Shown in pieces: positions 1-7,404 of a stretch of DNA of 31,431 bases. This stretch comes from CAXMQS01 sp036446035 (GTDB taxonomy: Bacteria > Actinomycetota > Acidimicrobiia > Spongiisociales > JAOTWH01). Made by a program: the position numbers and the translations under genes. Below the pieces are notes generated by a model, which was not told the origin of the DNA, did not search any database, and worked only from the letters and a program-made list of their open reading frames with translations. The stretch is taken from assembly GCA_036446035.1 (NCBI GenBank), contig JAZFSG010000033.1, positions 1 to 31,431 of the forward strand, written 5' to 3'. Position 1 is the first letter of the stretch; each line of letters begins with the position of its first letter.

Positions 1-622
1 TGAGTACCGACCGATCGATGTCTGCAGCGAGGTCGGCGGTTTCCAGGATGCCAACGACGCCGAACCACTCGTTTCCGAGCCACACCAGGGGATGACCGTC
101 CAGGTCGGTGATGCCCAATCGCTCGGCGGCGACCGCTCCGAGTACCGCCGTCGGGTAGCTGGCTGATGCCTCGTTCAGCCAGGCCCCGTCGGCGAGCTCG
201 ACTCCGAGGGTCTCCAGTAGAGAGAGGTCGACCGCCTTCACCTGGATGCCGCCTGATTGAGACGAGGGGATCAGGTCTGAGCGGTAGACGTTGGCATCGA
301 CATCGGAGATGGCGGCAACGGCATCCACCGGGTTGATGCGACCGATCATCGGTGCGGCCGTCTCGGGGAGCTCGCCGCTACCGAGGCCGATACCGGTGCC
401 TGCCTGTACGGTCACCAGGTTGGTGCCCAGCTTGTCGAGCTGGGCCAGGAGGTCTGACTTCGACGACTGGGAGAGACCGAGCACTCCAACGACCGCCGCG
501 ATGCCGATCATGATGCCGAGGGCCGACAAGGCGGCCCGCAACCGTCGGTTGCGCAGCCCGGCCGCCGAGGTGCGCATGAGGTCGCCCGTGCTGAGTCGGG
601 CCGGTTTCAGCTTCACTGTCAT
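1..622 (-). CDS. ABC transporter permease, MacB/FtsX-like (partial, N-terminal part)
   Basis: About 207 residues are readable before the gene runs off the left edge. The N-terminus (MTVKLKPARLSTGDLMRT) is followed by a basic stretch and a membrane segment (LSALGIMIGIAAVVGVLGL, near residues 32-50). After that comes the start of an extracytoplasmic domain with LDKLGTNLVTVQAG, typical of the MacB periplasmic-core region. The missing C-terminal part should hold the other three membrane segments. The ATG at 622-620 overlaps the TGA of the upstream ATPase gene as ATGA, which fixes the start and implies translational coupling. With the adaptor and ATPase it should form a MacAB-like transporter for export or lipoprotein/envelope work; the substrate cannot be told from sequence. 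Confidence 0.85.
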   Translation of the reverse strand, partial: MTVKLKPARLSTGDLMRTSAAGLRNRRLRAALSALGIMIGIAAVVGVLGLSQSSKSDLLAQLDKLGTNLVTVQAGTGIGLGSGELPETAAPMIGRINPVDAVAAISDVDANVYRSDLIPSSQSGGIQVKAVDLSLLETLGVELADGAWLNEASASYPTAVLGAVAAERLGITDLDGHPLVWLGNEWFGVVGILETADLAADIDRSVL

Positions 623-1335
623 CGGCTGTCGTACTCGATGTCGCCGTCGCGCATTCCCACCTGCCGCGGAAAGCCCTCGGCCATATCGCGGTTGTGGGTA
701 ATGACGACCATTGTGATGCCCTCGTCGTTGAGCTCGCCGAGTAGCGCCACGATCGAGTCCGAGGTCACGGAGTCCAGGTTTCCGGTCGGCTCGTCTGCAA
801 GCACGATGGTTGGGCTGCCGACGACGGCGCGGGCGACCGCGACCCGCTGCATCTCGCCGCCCGAGAGCTTCGACGCCAGGTGATGGCTACGGTGCCCGAG
901 GCCGACGCGATCCAGTGCCTCGGTCGCCAGCCGCCGCCGCTCCGCCGCTCCGACCCCCGTGTACAACAGGCCATCGGCGACGTTCTCGAGGGCGGACTCG
1001 CCATTGAGAAGATGGAACGATTGGAACACGAAGCCGATGTGTCCCGCCCGCAGCGCCGAAAGCTGGCGATCGTTCAGTGCGCTAACGGTGTGACCATCGA
1101 CAATGACCTCGCCCGTCGTCGGTCGATCGAGCGTCCCCATGATGTGGAGGAGGGTGGACTTGCCAGATCCCGACGGCCCGACGACGGCCAGTAGCTCACC
1201 GCCGGCGACGTCGAGGTCGACCCCGCGTAGGGCATGCACCGGGGTGGCGCCGCTGTAGGTCTTGCGAACGCCGCGCAGTGAGAGGACGCTATCGACGGGC
1301 CGATCGTCGGCAACATCGGGGGCGGTCATCGTCAT
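619..1335 (-). CDS. ABC transporter ATP-binding protein, MacB/LolD type
   Basis: 238 aa, the normal length for a stand-alone MacB/LolD-class ATPase. Walker A is GPSGSGKST (residues 53-61). A Q-loop lies in GFVFQSFHLLN, the signature is LSGGEMQRVAVARA, and Walker B is IVLADEPTGNLD followed by the H-loop region VVITHNRD. The 'SFHLL' after the Q-loop and 'DEPTGNLD' are typical of ATPases paired with FtsX-fold permeases, which is what follows. It overlaps the adaptor gene upstream (ATGA at 1332-1335) and the permease downstream (ATGA at 619-622). A second in-frame ATG two codons in (MTMT) is possible, but the first keeps the 4-base overlap. It acts at the cytoplasmic face and powers the transporter. 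Confidence 0.93.
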   Translation of the reverse strand: MTMTAPDVADDRPVDSVLSLRGVRKTYSGATPVHALRGVDLDVAGGELLAVVGPSGSGKSTLLHIMGTLDRPTTGEVIVDGHTVSALNDRQLSALRAGHIGFVFQSFHLLNGESALENVADGLLYTGVGAAERRRLATEALDRVGLGHRSHHLASKLSGGEMQRVAVARAVVGSPTIVLADEPTGNLDSVTSDSIVALLGELNDEGITMVVITHNRDMAEGFPRQVGMRDGDIEYDSR

Positions 1336-2885
1336 GGAACGACAACTCGATCGCCGGGCTGGATCGCTCCTTCCGTGATCTCTACGAGGCCCGAGCTGTA
1401 GAGCCCAGGCTCTACAGCCACGTACTGAGTACCGGAGGCGGTTTCGACCTCGACGGCATAGCCACCCTCGGCGAGGGCCACCAGAGCAGTGACGGGAACG
1501 GTGACCGCCCCCAGCCGAGAGTCCGTGATGACCTCGACCTCGACCGGGGCCTCATCGAGGCCTGCTGCGGCCGCTGGGTCATCGAGCGTGATGGTGATCT
1601 CGAAGGTCGCATCCCCGCCCTGTACTTGAGTTGCGACGGTGCCGACCGAGGTGACGGTCGCTGGGGTTCGCGTGTTTCCGGGCAGCACAACGGTCACGAC
1701 GTCGCCCTCGGCGAGGGTGCCCTGATCAGCAGCCGGCAGTGCCACCGTGACAACTGTTTCCGATGACGAGGTAGCCAGCACGGGGGCCCCGGGGTTGACG
1801 GGAGATCCCGGGACGGCGAGCACGTTGGTGACACGGATGTCGCCGGGCAGGAAGACCACCTCGCCGATGTCGACTAAGCCGTCCGCGTCGGCGCCGTTGC
1901 TCTGCTGCCAGGCGACAACGGCCCGGGTGGTGGCCTCGTCGTAAACACCGTCGACGGAGCCGGGGGAATAGCCCAGAGCTGCGAGGCCGGTTTCGAGCTG
2001 TAGGACATCGGCGCCCTCGAGGTCACCGGCTCCGATGGCGACGGCGAGGATAGCTTGCCCGGGCCCTACGGAGGTTCCTATGTCGCCGATGATGCTCTCG
2101 ATCGCCACCGTGCCCGGTAGGAAAACGATCTCACCGAGGCCGACTACGCCGTCCTCTTCAACGCCGATGTCCTCTTGCCAGCGCTCCACCATGTTCTCGG
2201 TGTTGGCCGTGAAGTCTTCGTCGACCGTAACCGTTCCATCGGGGTCGTAGCCGAGGCTCACCAAGGCTGCTTCGAGCTGCTCGACATCGGGTCCTTCGTC
2301 GACGCCCTCTCGCAGTGTTCTGTAGGCAGGAAGATCGCCCTCGAGAAGGATCACCGACTGGTCATCGATCTCGAACAGCACGGCCCCGTTTCCGAGCTCG
2401 GTGTCCTCGGGCGCTGTTGCTGTGAGGGTGCCGCCGCTACGGGCGACGACCGTGGCGGCTTCGGGTTCGGGAGCGAGGGTGCGGTAGGCAGGCACGTCTC
2501 CGAACATCAGAACGACCGGCTCGTCGTCGATAGCGAACACGACGTCGCCCTGGGTGAGCGTCGATCCGGCTTCGGCCGTGGCTGTGACCGTCCCGCCCTT
2601 CCTTGCCAGCACGGGGTCGGTTCCGACCCGGCCAAGCGTGCCCTCGTACTCCTCGGTAACGGTTAGGTCGGCGAGGGCCACTTCGGCAAAGTCCTCCGCG
2701 GCAGCGACGTCGCTAGATATGGCGGCGCCGTCGCGGGTGCTCAGCCAGGCAACGCCCGCCGCGACCACGATGACGGCAGCGCCGACGAGCCACCAGGTCT
2801 TCTTCGACTTGTTCGGACCGCTTGGTGCTGTCACCCCGCTATCCAAGCGGATGCTGTCGGTTTCTTCGACTCGATGCAGGCTCAT
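1332..2885 (-). CDS. Membrane-anchored efflux adaptor with two peptidoglycan-binding domains
   Basis: 517 aa. The ATG at 2885 is chosen because it makes an ATGA overlap with the upstream lipoprotein gene; an in-frame reading 27 codons longer is only Arg-rich shadow of that gene. One membrane helix lies at residues 31-49 (WWLVGAAVIVVAAGVAW). Two similar lipoyl/barrel-sandwich-like segments follow: about 93-137 (ARKGGTVTATA...VPAYRTL) and 146-191 (ARSGGTLTATA...LPAYRTL). Then come two PG_binding_1-like domains at about 199-258 and 292-348, each ending in GE[IV]VFLPG. The C-terminal part is beta-rich, as in HlyD/MacA adaptors. This arrangement is common in actinobacterial MacA-like proteins. It likely links the ABC transporter to the cell wall. 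The paired segments suggest internal duplication. Confidence 0.88.
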   Translation of the reverse strand: MSLHRVEETDSIRLDSGVTAPSGPNKSKKTWWLVGAAVIVVAAGVAWLSTRDGAAISSDVAAAEDFAEVALADLTVTEEYEGTLGRVGTDPVLARKGGTVTATAEAGSTLTQGDVVFAIDDEPVVLMFGDVPAYRTLAPEPEAATVVARSGGTLTATAPEDTELGNGAVLFEIDDQSVILLEGDLPAYRTLREGVDEGPDVEQLEAALVSLGYDPDGTVTVDEDFTANTENMVERWQEDIGVEEDGVVGLGEIVFLPGTVAIESIIGDIGTSVGPGQAILAVAIGAGDLEGADVLQLETGLAALGYSPGSVDGVYDEATTRAVVAWQQSNGADADGLVDIGEVVFLPGDIRVTNVLAVPGSPVNPGAPVLATSSSETVVTVALPAADQGTLAEGDVVTVVLPGNTRTPATVTSVGTVATQVQGGDATFEITITLDDPAAAAGLDEAPVEVEVITDSRLGAVTVPVTALVALAEGGYAVEVETASGTQYVAVEPGLYSSGLVEITEGAIQPGDRVVVP

Positions 2886-3514
2886 GATTCCCCACCGCCT
2901 CCGCCGGGAGGTGGGCCGCGGCGGATGCCGACATCGCCGAATGCCGACGAAAGGATCTCTTCGCAAGCCTCATTGGCCGTGATGAAGGCCGGGTCGTCGG
3001 GGTCGACTTCACTGAATGGACCGCTGCCGCCACCGCTGCCCGGGCTGAAGCCGGAGAAGTCGGGATCCGGCATGTCATATCCATTGTCCCGCATGCAGGT
3101 AGCGAACTCGACGAGGGTGTCTTCGATTTCGGTCCGGTCGCGGTCGCGAAACTCAAGGCTGACGCCCTCGAGGATGTCGGCGCAGGCCTCTCTGGCTGCC
3201 TGGAAGGCCTCCCGATCTGCTTCGAAGTCGTTTCCCTGGACGCGACCGCCAAACCCAAGATTGCCGTCTCCGTCGACCTCGGGGTCGCCGACATCGACTC
3301 CGTTATCTCTCAGGCATTGGGTGAACTCGAGCAGGGCGAGCTCGGGGTCCGTCTCCGTTGTGGTTGTTGCGCCATCTGCCGAGCCGTCGTCGCCCGCGGC
3401 CAACGGCGCGGTGGCATCATCCTCGAGCGACGCCACGCCATCGTTCTGGCTGCCGCCGCCGCAGGCAGCCGCGAAGAGAGCAAGCGCCACGGCGGCGATC
3501 ATCAGTCGTTTCAT
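2882..3514 (-). CDS. Cys-rich lipoprotein with duplicated module (paralog 1)
   Basis: 210 aa from ATG 3514, which has AGGAGA upstream on the minus strand; an in-frame start 10 codons earlier lacks a signal-peptide start. The signal peptide MKRLMIAAVALALFAAAC gives lipobox AAAC with lipidated Cys18, followed by GGG and an acidic/Thr linker. The mature part repeats one module: residues 61-78 (LLEFTQCLRDNGVDVGDP) with Cys111 in REACADIL, and 134-151 (LVEFATCMRDNGYDMPDP) with Cys184 in NEACEEIL. Each module has two Cys, so disulfides are likely. It is clearly paralogous to the next gene upstream. No function is known to me; position suggests an outer-face partner of the transporter. The tail is Pro/Gly-rich. 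Confidence 0.85.
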   Translation of the reverse strand: MKRLMIAAVALALFAAACGGGSQNDGVASLEDDATAPLAAGDDGSADGATTTTETDPELALLEFTQCLRDNGVDVGDPEVDGDGNLGFGGRVQGNDFEADREAFQAAREACADILEGVSLEFRDRDRTEIEDTLVEFATCMRDNGYDMPDPDFSGFSPGSGGGSGPFSEVDPDDPAFITANEACEEILSSAFGDVGIRRGPPPGGGGGES

Positions 3515-3572
3515 GTAGTTCTCCTGAGGGCTGGCCGTCAGCATTGTCGTCGTTTGTTAGCGAACTGTGAGG

Positions 3573-4169
3573 TCAGGGTGAATCTTGAGGAGGTTCGAAG
3601 TCGGCGAATATGTCGGGTCGGCAAACGGCATCGGCACTGATGAACTGAGGGTTCTCGATGTCGATGTCGCCGAACGGCCCTATGCCGGCAAAGCCCTCGG
3701 CGTTCTGGTCGCCCTGGCCCAGAAGGCGGCGCAGCGTGTTGTCGAGGTCGGGGTCCGGCATGTCGAAGCCGTTCGCTCTCATGCAGACCGCGTATTCGAA
3801 GAGATCGTCTTCGAGGCCGGTGCGATCGAAGCCGAAGGCCTCAAGGGTTACTCCGGACAGGTACTCGGAGCAATCATCGCGAGCTGCCAGCAGCTCGTCG
3901 ACATCGACGTTCTGCGGTGTGAAGACCAGATTGCCGTCGGCGTCTGCCTGTGGATCGTCGATATCGAGACCTTGGTCCCGGAGACACTGCGTGAATTCGA
4001 GCAACGCGGCTTCGGCGTCGGGCTCTGCGGAAGAGGCAGTGGTAGCTGGAGTCCCGTCGATGGACGCGATGCCTTGATCGTTGTCGCCGCCGCACGCTGC
4101 GAGGACGACGACAAGCACAACCAATGCGAAGCGGTGGCCCACGGCGCGAGGGTACGACGGCCCTCGCAT
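3573..4169 (-). CDS. Cys-rich lipoprotein with duplicated module (paralog 2)
   Basis: 198 aa from ATG 4169. An open frame extends 80 codons further upstream, but that part is antisense to gatC and does not look like protein. The signal peptide contains FALVVLVVVLAAC, with lipobox LAAC and lipidated Cys26. The mature part has Cys62 in LLEFTQCLRDQGLDIDDP, Cys100 in ARDDCSEYL, Cys129 in LFEYAVCMRANGFDMPDP and Cys183 in ADAVC. This is the same two-module, four-Cys pattern as the downstream paralog, from which it is separated by 58 bases. It is the first gene of the leftward five-gene operon and is divergent from gatC with only 24 bases between starts. A run of G (GGGGGG) just before the start may serve as ribosome binding site; no clear promoter was seen. 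Confidence 0.82.
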   Translation of the reverse strand: MRGPSYPRAVGHRFALVVLVVVLAACGGDNDQGIASIDGTPATTASSAEPDAEAALLEFTQCLRDQGLDIDDPQADADGNLVFTPQNVDVDELLAARDDCSEYLSGVTLEAFGFDRTGLEDDLFEYAVCMRANGFDMPDPDLDNTLRRLLGQGDQNAEGFAGIGPFGDIDIENPQFISADAVCRPDIFADFEPPQDSP

Positions 4170-4180
4170 TACCCCCCCGG

Positions 4181-4186
4181 TAGCAT
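4181..4186 (+). promoter_or_regulatory. -10 box (TAGCAT) for leaderless gatC
   Basis: TAGCAT fits the actinobacterial TANNNT -10 element. The gatC ATG begins 7 bases after it, with no Shine-Dalgarno sequence. Transcription would start at or next to the A of ATG. No good -35 is visible. Confidence 0.6.
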
Positions 4187-4193
4187 CGCCCAC

Positions 4194-4487
4194 ATGCCCG
4201 TTGATATCGATATCGCCAAGGTCGCTCGCCTCGCCCGGCTGCAGCTGACTCCAGAGGAGCTGGAGGGTTACGGCGCCCAACTCGAGGTCATCCTCGAGCA
4301 TGCCGGACGCGTGCAGTCGCTCGACACCGAAGGCGTCGTCCCAACTTCGCACCCGCTCCCGTCGACCAACGCCTTTCGGGCGGACGAGGTGACGGCGAGT
4401 CTCGATCACGATGAGGTCATGAGCCAGGCTCCAGAGGCCATCGATGGCTACTTCGCCGTTCCTGCCATCCTGGAGGGTGAGAATTGA
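4194..4487 (+). CDS. gatC: Aspartyl/glutamyl-tRNA amidotransferase subunit C
   Basis: 97 aa, the usual GatC size. The N-terminus MPVDIDIAKVARLARLQLTPEELEGYGAQL matches the family pattern (VxxLARLxLTxEE, then the AQLExIL helix). The C-terminal part has the tether region VVPTSHPLPSTNAFRADEV and ends ...YFAVPAILEGEN. GatC wraps around GatA and stabilises the GatAB complex that converts Glu-tRNA(Gln) to Gln-tRNA(Gln), and where relevant Asp-tRNA(Asn) to Asn-tRNA(Asn). It heads gatCAB; its TGA overlaps the TTG start of gatA (TTGA). The start is set by a -10 box 7 bases upstream and homology from residue 1. Confidence 0.95.
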   Translation: MPVDIDIAKVARLARLQLTPEELEGYGAQLEVILEHAGRVQSLDTEGVVPTSHPLPSTNAFRADEVTASLDHDEVMSQAPEAIDGYFAVPAILEGEN

Positions 4488-5962
4488 GCGACCCGGCCGA
4501 TTTCGGTGTCGTCGAGGCCGCGGTGGCGCTGGCCGCCAAGGATCTCTCGGCCACGGAGCTGCTGGACGCCGTCTTGAAGCGTGTCGGGGCCATCGAGCCG
4601 CACCTGCATAGCTATCTCAGCGTCGACCGGGAAGGCGCGGTCGCGGCCGCGCAGTCTGCCGACGAGGCTCTATCCGAGGGGACCGCAGGGCCATTGACCG
4701 GCATACCGGTCGCGCTCAAGGACAACATGGTGACGAGGGGCCTCGAGACCACCTGCTCCTCGCGCATCCTGGCGGGCTACATCCCCCCATACGACGGCAC
4801 GGCAGTTCGCCGCTTGCGAGAGGCCGGCGCCGTCATCGTCGGCAAGACCAACCTGGACGAATTCGCCATGGGCTCTTCGACCGAGAATTCAGCGTTCGGG
4901 GCCACCCGGAATCCGTGGGATACGGAACGGGTGCCCGGCGGGTCCTCCGGCGGGACAACCGCGACCGTCGCCGCTGGTGGCGCTCTCGGCGGCTTCGGCT
5001 CGGACACCGGCGGCTCCATCCGCCAGCCGGCAGCGCTGTGCGGCGTCGTGGGAGTCAAGCCGACCTATGGCCTTGTCAGCAGATATGGACTGATCGCTTT
5101 CGCGTCCTCTCTCGACCAGATCGGTCCCGTGGCCCGTTCGGTCGAAGACTCGGTGGCGCTGCTCGAGGGAGTTGCCGGCTGGGACCCTCTCGACGCCACC
5201 AGCTACCGCGGCGAGCTGCCGAACTTCGGCGGCGGCCTCAACCGGGGTGTCAAGGGTTTGCGGGTGGGCATCGTCACCGAGCTCTCCGGCGAGGGCATCG
5301 ACCCGGGCGTTGCCGACGCCTTTCGGGCGATGGTGGATCTGCTGGCGGCCGCGGGGGCCGAGATTTCAGAGGTGTCGTTGCCTGCCTGCACCGAGGCGCT
5401 CTCTGCCTACTACCTCATCGCTCCTGCCGAGTGCTCGGCCAATCTCGCCCGCTTCGACGGGGTCCGCTATGGCCTGCGTCACGAAGGTGAGACCACCGAG
5501 GAGATGATGGGCAAGACTCGGGCCGACGGCTTCGGCCCCGAGGTCACGAGGCGCATCCTCTTGGGGACCTACGCGCTGTCGGCCGGCTACTACGACGCCT
5601 TCTACGGTCAGGCGCAGAAGGTGCGAACCTTGATCACGGACGAATTCCGATCCGCCTACCAGTCGGTGGATGTCCTGGTGTCGCCGACCAGCCCGACGAC
5701 GGCGTTCCCTCTCGGTGACCGCACCGACAATCCGCTTGCGATGTACCTCTCGGACCTGTGCACCATCCCTTCGAATCTCTCCGGAGACCCAGGGATATCG
5801 GTACCGATCGGGGTAGACGACATGGGACTGCCGATCGGTTTCCAGGTAATGGCCCCTGCCCTCGGCGAGGAGATGATGTTCCGATTCGGGGCCGAGGTCG
5901 AGAGGCTCGCCGACTTCGACGCAAGGGCCCCGCTCGCTACCTCCGAAGTGAGCTTGCCATGA
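4484..5962 (+). CDS. gatA: Aspartyl/glutamyl-tRNA amidotransferase subunit A
   Basis: 492 aa with a TTG start, supported by GGAGGG eight bases upstream and the TTGA overlap with gatC. This is an amidase-signature enzyme. Catalytic Lys79 lies in GIPVALKDN, cis-Ser154 in PGGSSGG and nucleophile Ser178 in DTGGSIRQPA. Conserved downstream motifs include GVKPTYGLVSRYGL and SLDQIGP. The subunit hydrolyses glutamine to release ammonia, which is channelled to GatB for transamidation of misacylated tRNA. Full length with no missing catalytic residue. Its TGA overlaps the gatB ATG as ATGA. Together with gltX and tRNA-Gln in this window it supports the indirect route to Gln-tRNA. Confidence 0.97.
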   Translation: MSDPADFGVVEAAVALAAKDLSATELLDAVLKRVGAIEPHLHSYLSVDREGAVAAAQSADEALSEGTAGPLTGIPVALKDNMVTRGLETTCSSRILAGYIPPYDGTAVRRLREAGAVIVGKTNLDEFAMGSSTENSAFGATRNPWDTERVPGGSSGGTTATVAAGGALGGFGSDTGGSIRQPAALCGVVGVKPTYGLVSRYGLIAFASSLDQIGPVARSVEDSVALLEGVAGWDPLDATSYRGELPNFGGGLNRGVKGLRVGIVTELSGEGIDPGVADAFRAMVDLLAAAGAEISEVSLPACTEALSAYYLIAPAECSANLARFDGVRYGLRHEGETTEEMMGKTRADGFGPEVTRRILLGTYALSAGYYDAFYGQAQKVRTLITDEFRSAYQSVDVLVSPTSPTTAFPLGDRTDNPLAMYLSDLCTIPSNLSGDPGISVPIGVDDMGLPIGFQVMAPALGEEMMFRFGAEVERLADFDARAPLATSEVSLP

Positions 5963-7404
5963 AGTACGAGCCAGTGATCGGCATCGAAACCCATGTCGAG
6001 CTGGCGACGCGATCCAAGATGTTCTGCGGCTGCGCAGTCGACTTCGGCGCAGCACCCAACACCAGGGTGTGCCCGACGTGTCTTGGGCTGCCGGGCGCCC
6101 TGCCGGTTCCCAACGAGCTGGCCATCGAGTGGATCGTGAAGATCGGCCTGGCACTCGACTGCAACATCGAACAGACGTCGATCTTCCATCGCAAGAACTA
6201 CTTCTACCCCGACCTTCCGAAGAACTACCAGATCAGCCAGTACGACATTCCCATCTGTGTCGGCGGACGCCTCGCGGTGACCGTCGACGGTGTTACGACG
6301 GAGGTCGGGATCACCAGAGTCCACATGGAGGAGGACACCGGCAAGAGCGTCCACACCGGTGAGGGGGGCCGTATCGCCACGGGCTCGGGCACGCTGCTCG
6401 ACTTCAACAGGTCCGGTGTTCCGCTGGTCGAGGTGGTGACCGAGCCAGACATCAGGTCGGCAGCCGAGGCCAAGGCCTATGCCATCGAGCTTCAGGGCCT
6501 CATCAGGTCGCTCGGCGTCTCGGACGCCAAGTTGGAGGAGGGGTCGATGCGCTTCGATGCCAACATCTCGCTGCGCCCTGCGGGAACGGAACCCCTTGGC
6601 ACCCGAGCAGAGATCAAGAACATGAACTCGCTTCGCTCGTTGGAGGGGGCCGTGTCCTACGAGATCGAGCGCCAGGCCAAGGTCCTCGACGCCGGCGACA
6701 GGGTGATCCAGGAGACGCGGCACTGGAACGAGGAAGACACCAGCACTCACAGCATGCGGAGCAAGGAGGAATCCTCCGACTATCGCTACTTCCCGGAGCC
6801 TGACCTGGTTCCGCTTGAAGTGACCGCAGAACGGCGCGAGGAGATCCGGGCTTCTCTCCCTGAGCTGCCACAGGCGAGACGGGCTCGGTTGCTCGACGGT
6901 GGGCTCGACGACGACGCCGCCGCGCAGATCGCCGCCGACGCCGACCTCGGCGCGCTCTTCGACGGCGCCGTTGCCGCAGGCGCCGATGCCAAGCAGGTCG
7001 CCAATTGGCTGACCGGCGAGGTCGTTGCCTTTGGGCGGAGAGCGGAGGTCGGCGTCGCCGACACCCCCCTCGCTGCAGCCCATCTCACCGAGCTGGCGGC
7101 GATGGTCGACGATGGGACCGTTTCGGCAACCGCCGCCAAGGAGGTGCTGGCCGGCGTTCTCGCGGGAGAGGGATCGCCAGGCGAGGTAGCCACAGCACGT
7201 GATCTCGTACAGGTGACCGACGAATCAGCATTGAGCGAAGCCGTGGCCGCCGTGCTGGCTGCCAACGCCGACGCTGCCGCCAAGATCGCCGGCGGAGACA
7301 ACAAGCCGATCGGCTTCCTCGTCGGCCAGGTCATGGCCGCGACCGGTGGCAAGGCCAACCCGCGGCGGGTGAGCGAACTGATCGCGGAGATGGCGGGGCC
7401 CTAG
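5959..7404 (+). CDS. gatB: Aspartyl/glutamyl-tRNA amidotransferase subunit B
   Basis: 481 aa from ATG 5959; homology begins at MKYEPVIGIETHVEL, so the longer in-frame extension is excluded. Zinc-site cysteines are visible in MFCGC and VCPTCLGLPG. Other family motifs are FHRKNYFYPDLPKNYQISQYD, RVHMEEDTGKS, DFNRSGVPLVEVVTEPD and FEPDL-like YFPEPDLVP. The C-terminal helical and YqeY-like tail includes ANWLTGEV and NPRRVSELI. GatB phosphorylates the tRNA-bound Glu and transfers ammonia from GatA. The stop TAG forms a CTAG shared with the convergent PEP carboxylase gene, so there is no terminator space between them. Confidence 0.97.
   Translation: MKYEPVIGIETHVELATRSKMFCGCAVDFGAAPNTRVCPTCLGLPGALPVPNELAIEWIVKIGLALDCNIEQTSIFHRKNYFYPDLPKNYQISQYDIPICVGGRLAVTVDGVTTEVGITRVHMEEDTGKSVHTGEGGRIATGSGTLLDFNRSGVPLVEVVTEPDIRSAAEAKAYAIELQGLIRSLGVSDAKLEEGSMRFDANISLRPAGTEPLGTRAEIKNMNSLRSLEGAVSYEIERQAKVLDAGDRVIQETRHWNEEDTSTHSMRSKEESSDYRYFPEPDLVPLEVTAERREEIRASLPELPQARRARLLDGGLDDDAAAQIAADADLGALFDGAVAAGADAKQVANWLTGEVVAFGRRAEVGVADTPLAAAHLTELAAMVDDGTVSATAAKEVLAGVLAGEGSPGEVATARDLVQVTDESALSEAVAAVLAANADAAAKIAGGDNKPIGFLVGQVMAATGGKANPRRVSELIAEMAGP

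Noticed and set aside
4170..4409. 80-codon N-terminal extension of the second lipoprotein
   Set aside because: It is antisense to gatC and would bury the signal peptide in the interior.
5366..7083. Long minus-strand frames across gatA and gatB
   Set aside because: GC-rich DNA often gives such frames. They lack family motifs, while gatA and gatB on the plus strand are complete.
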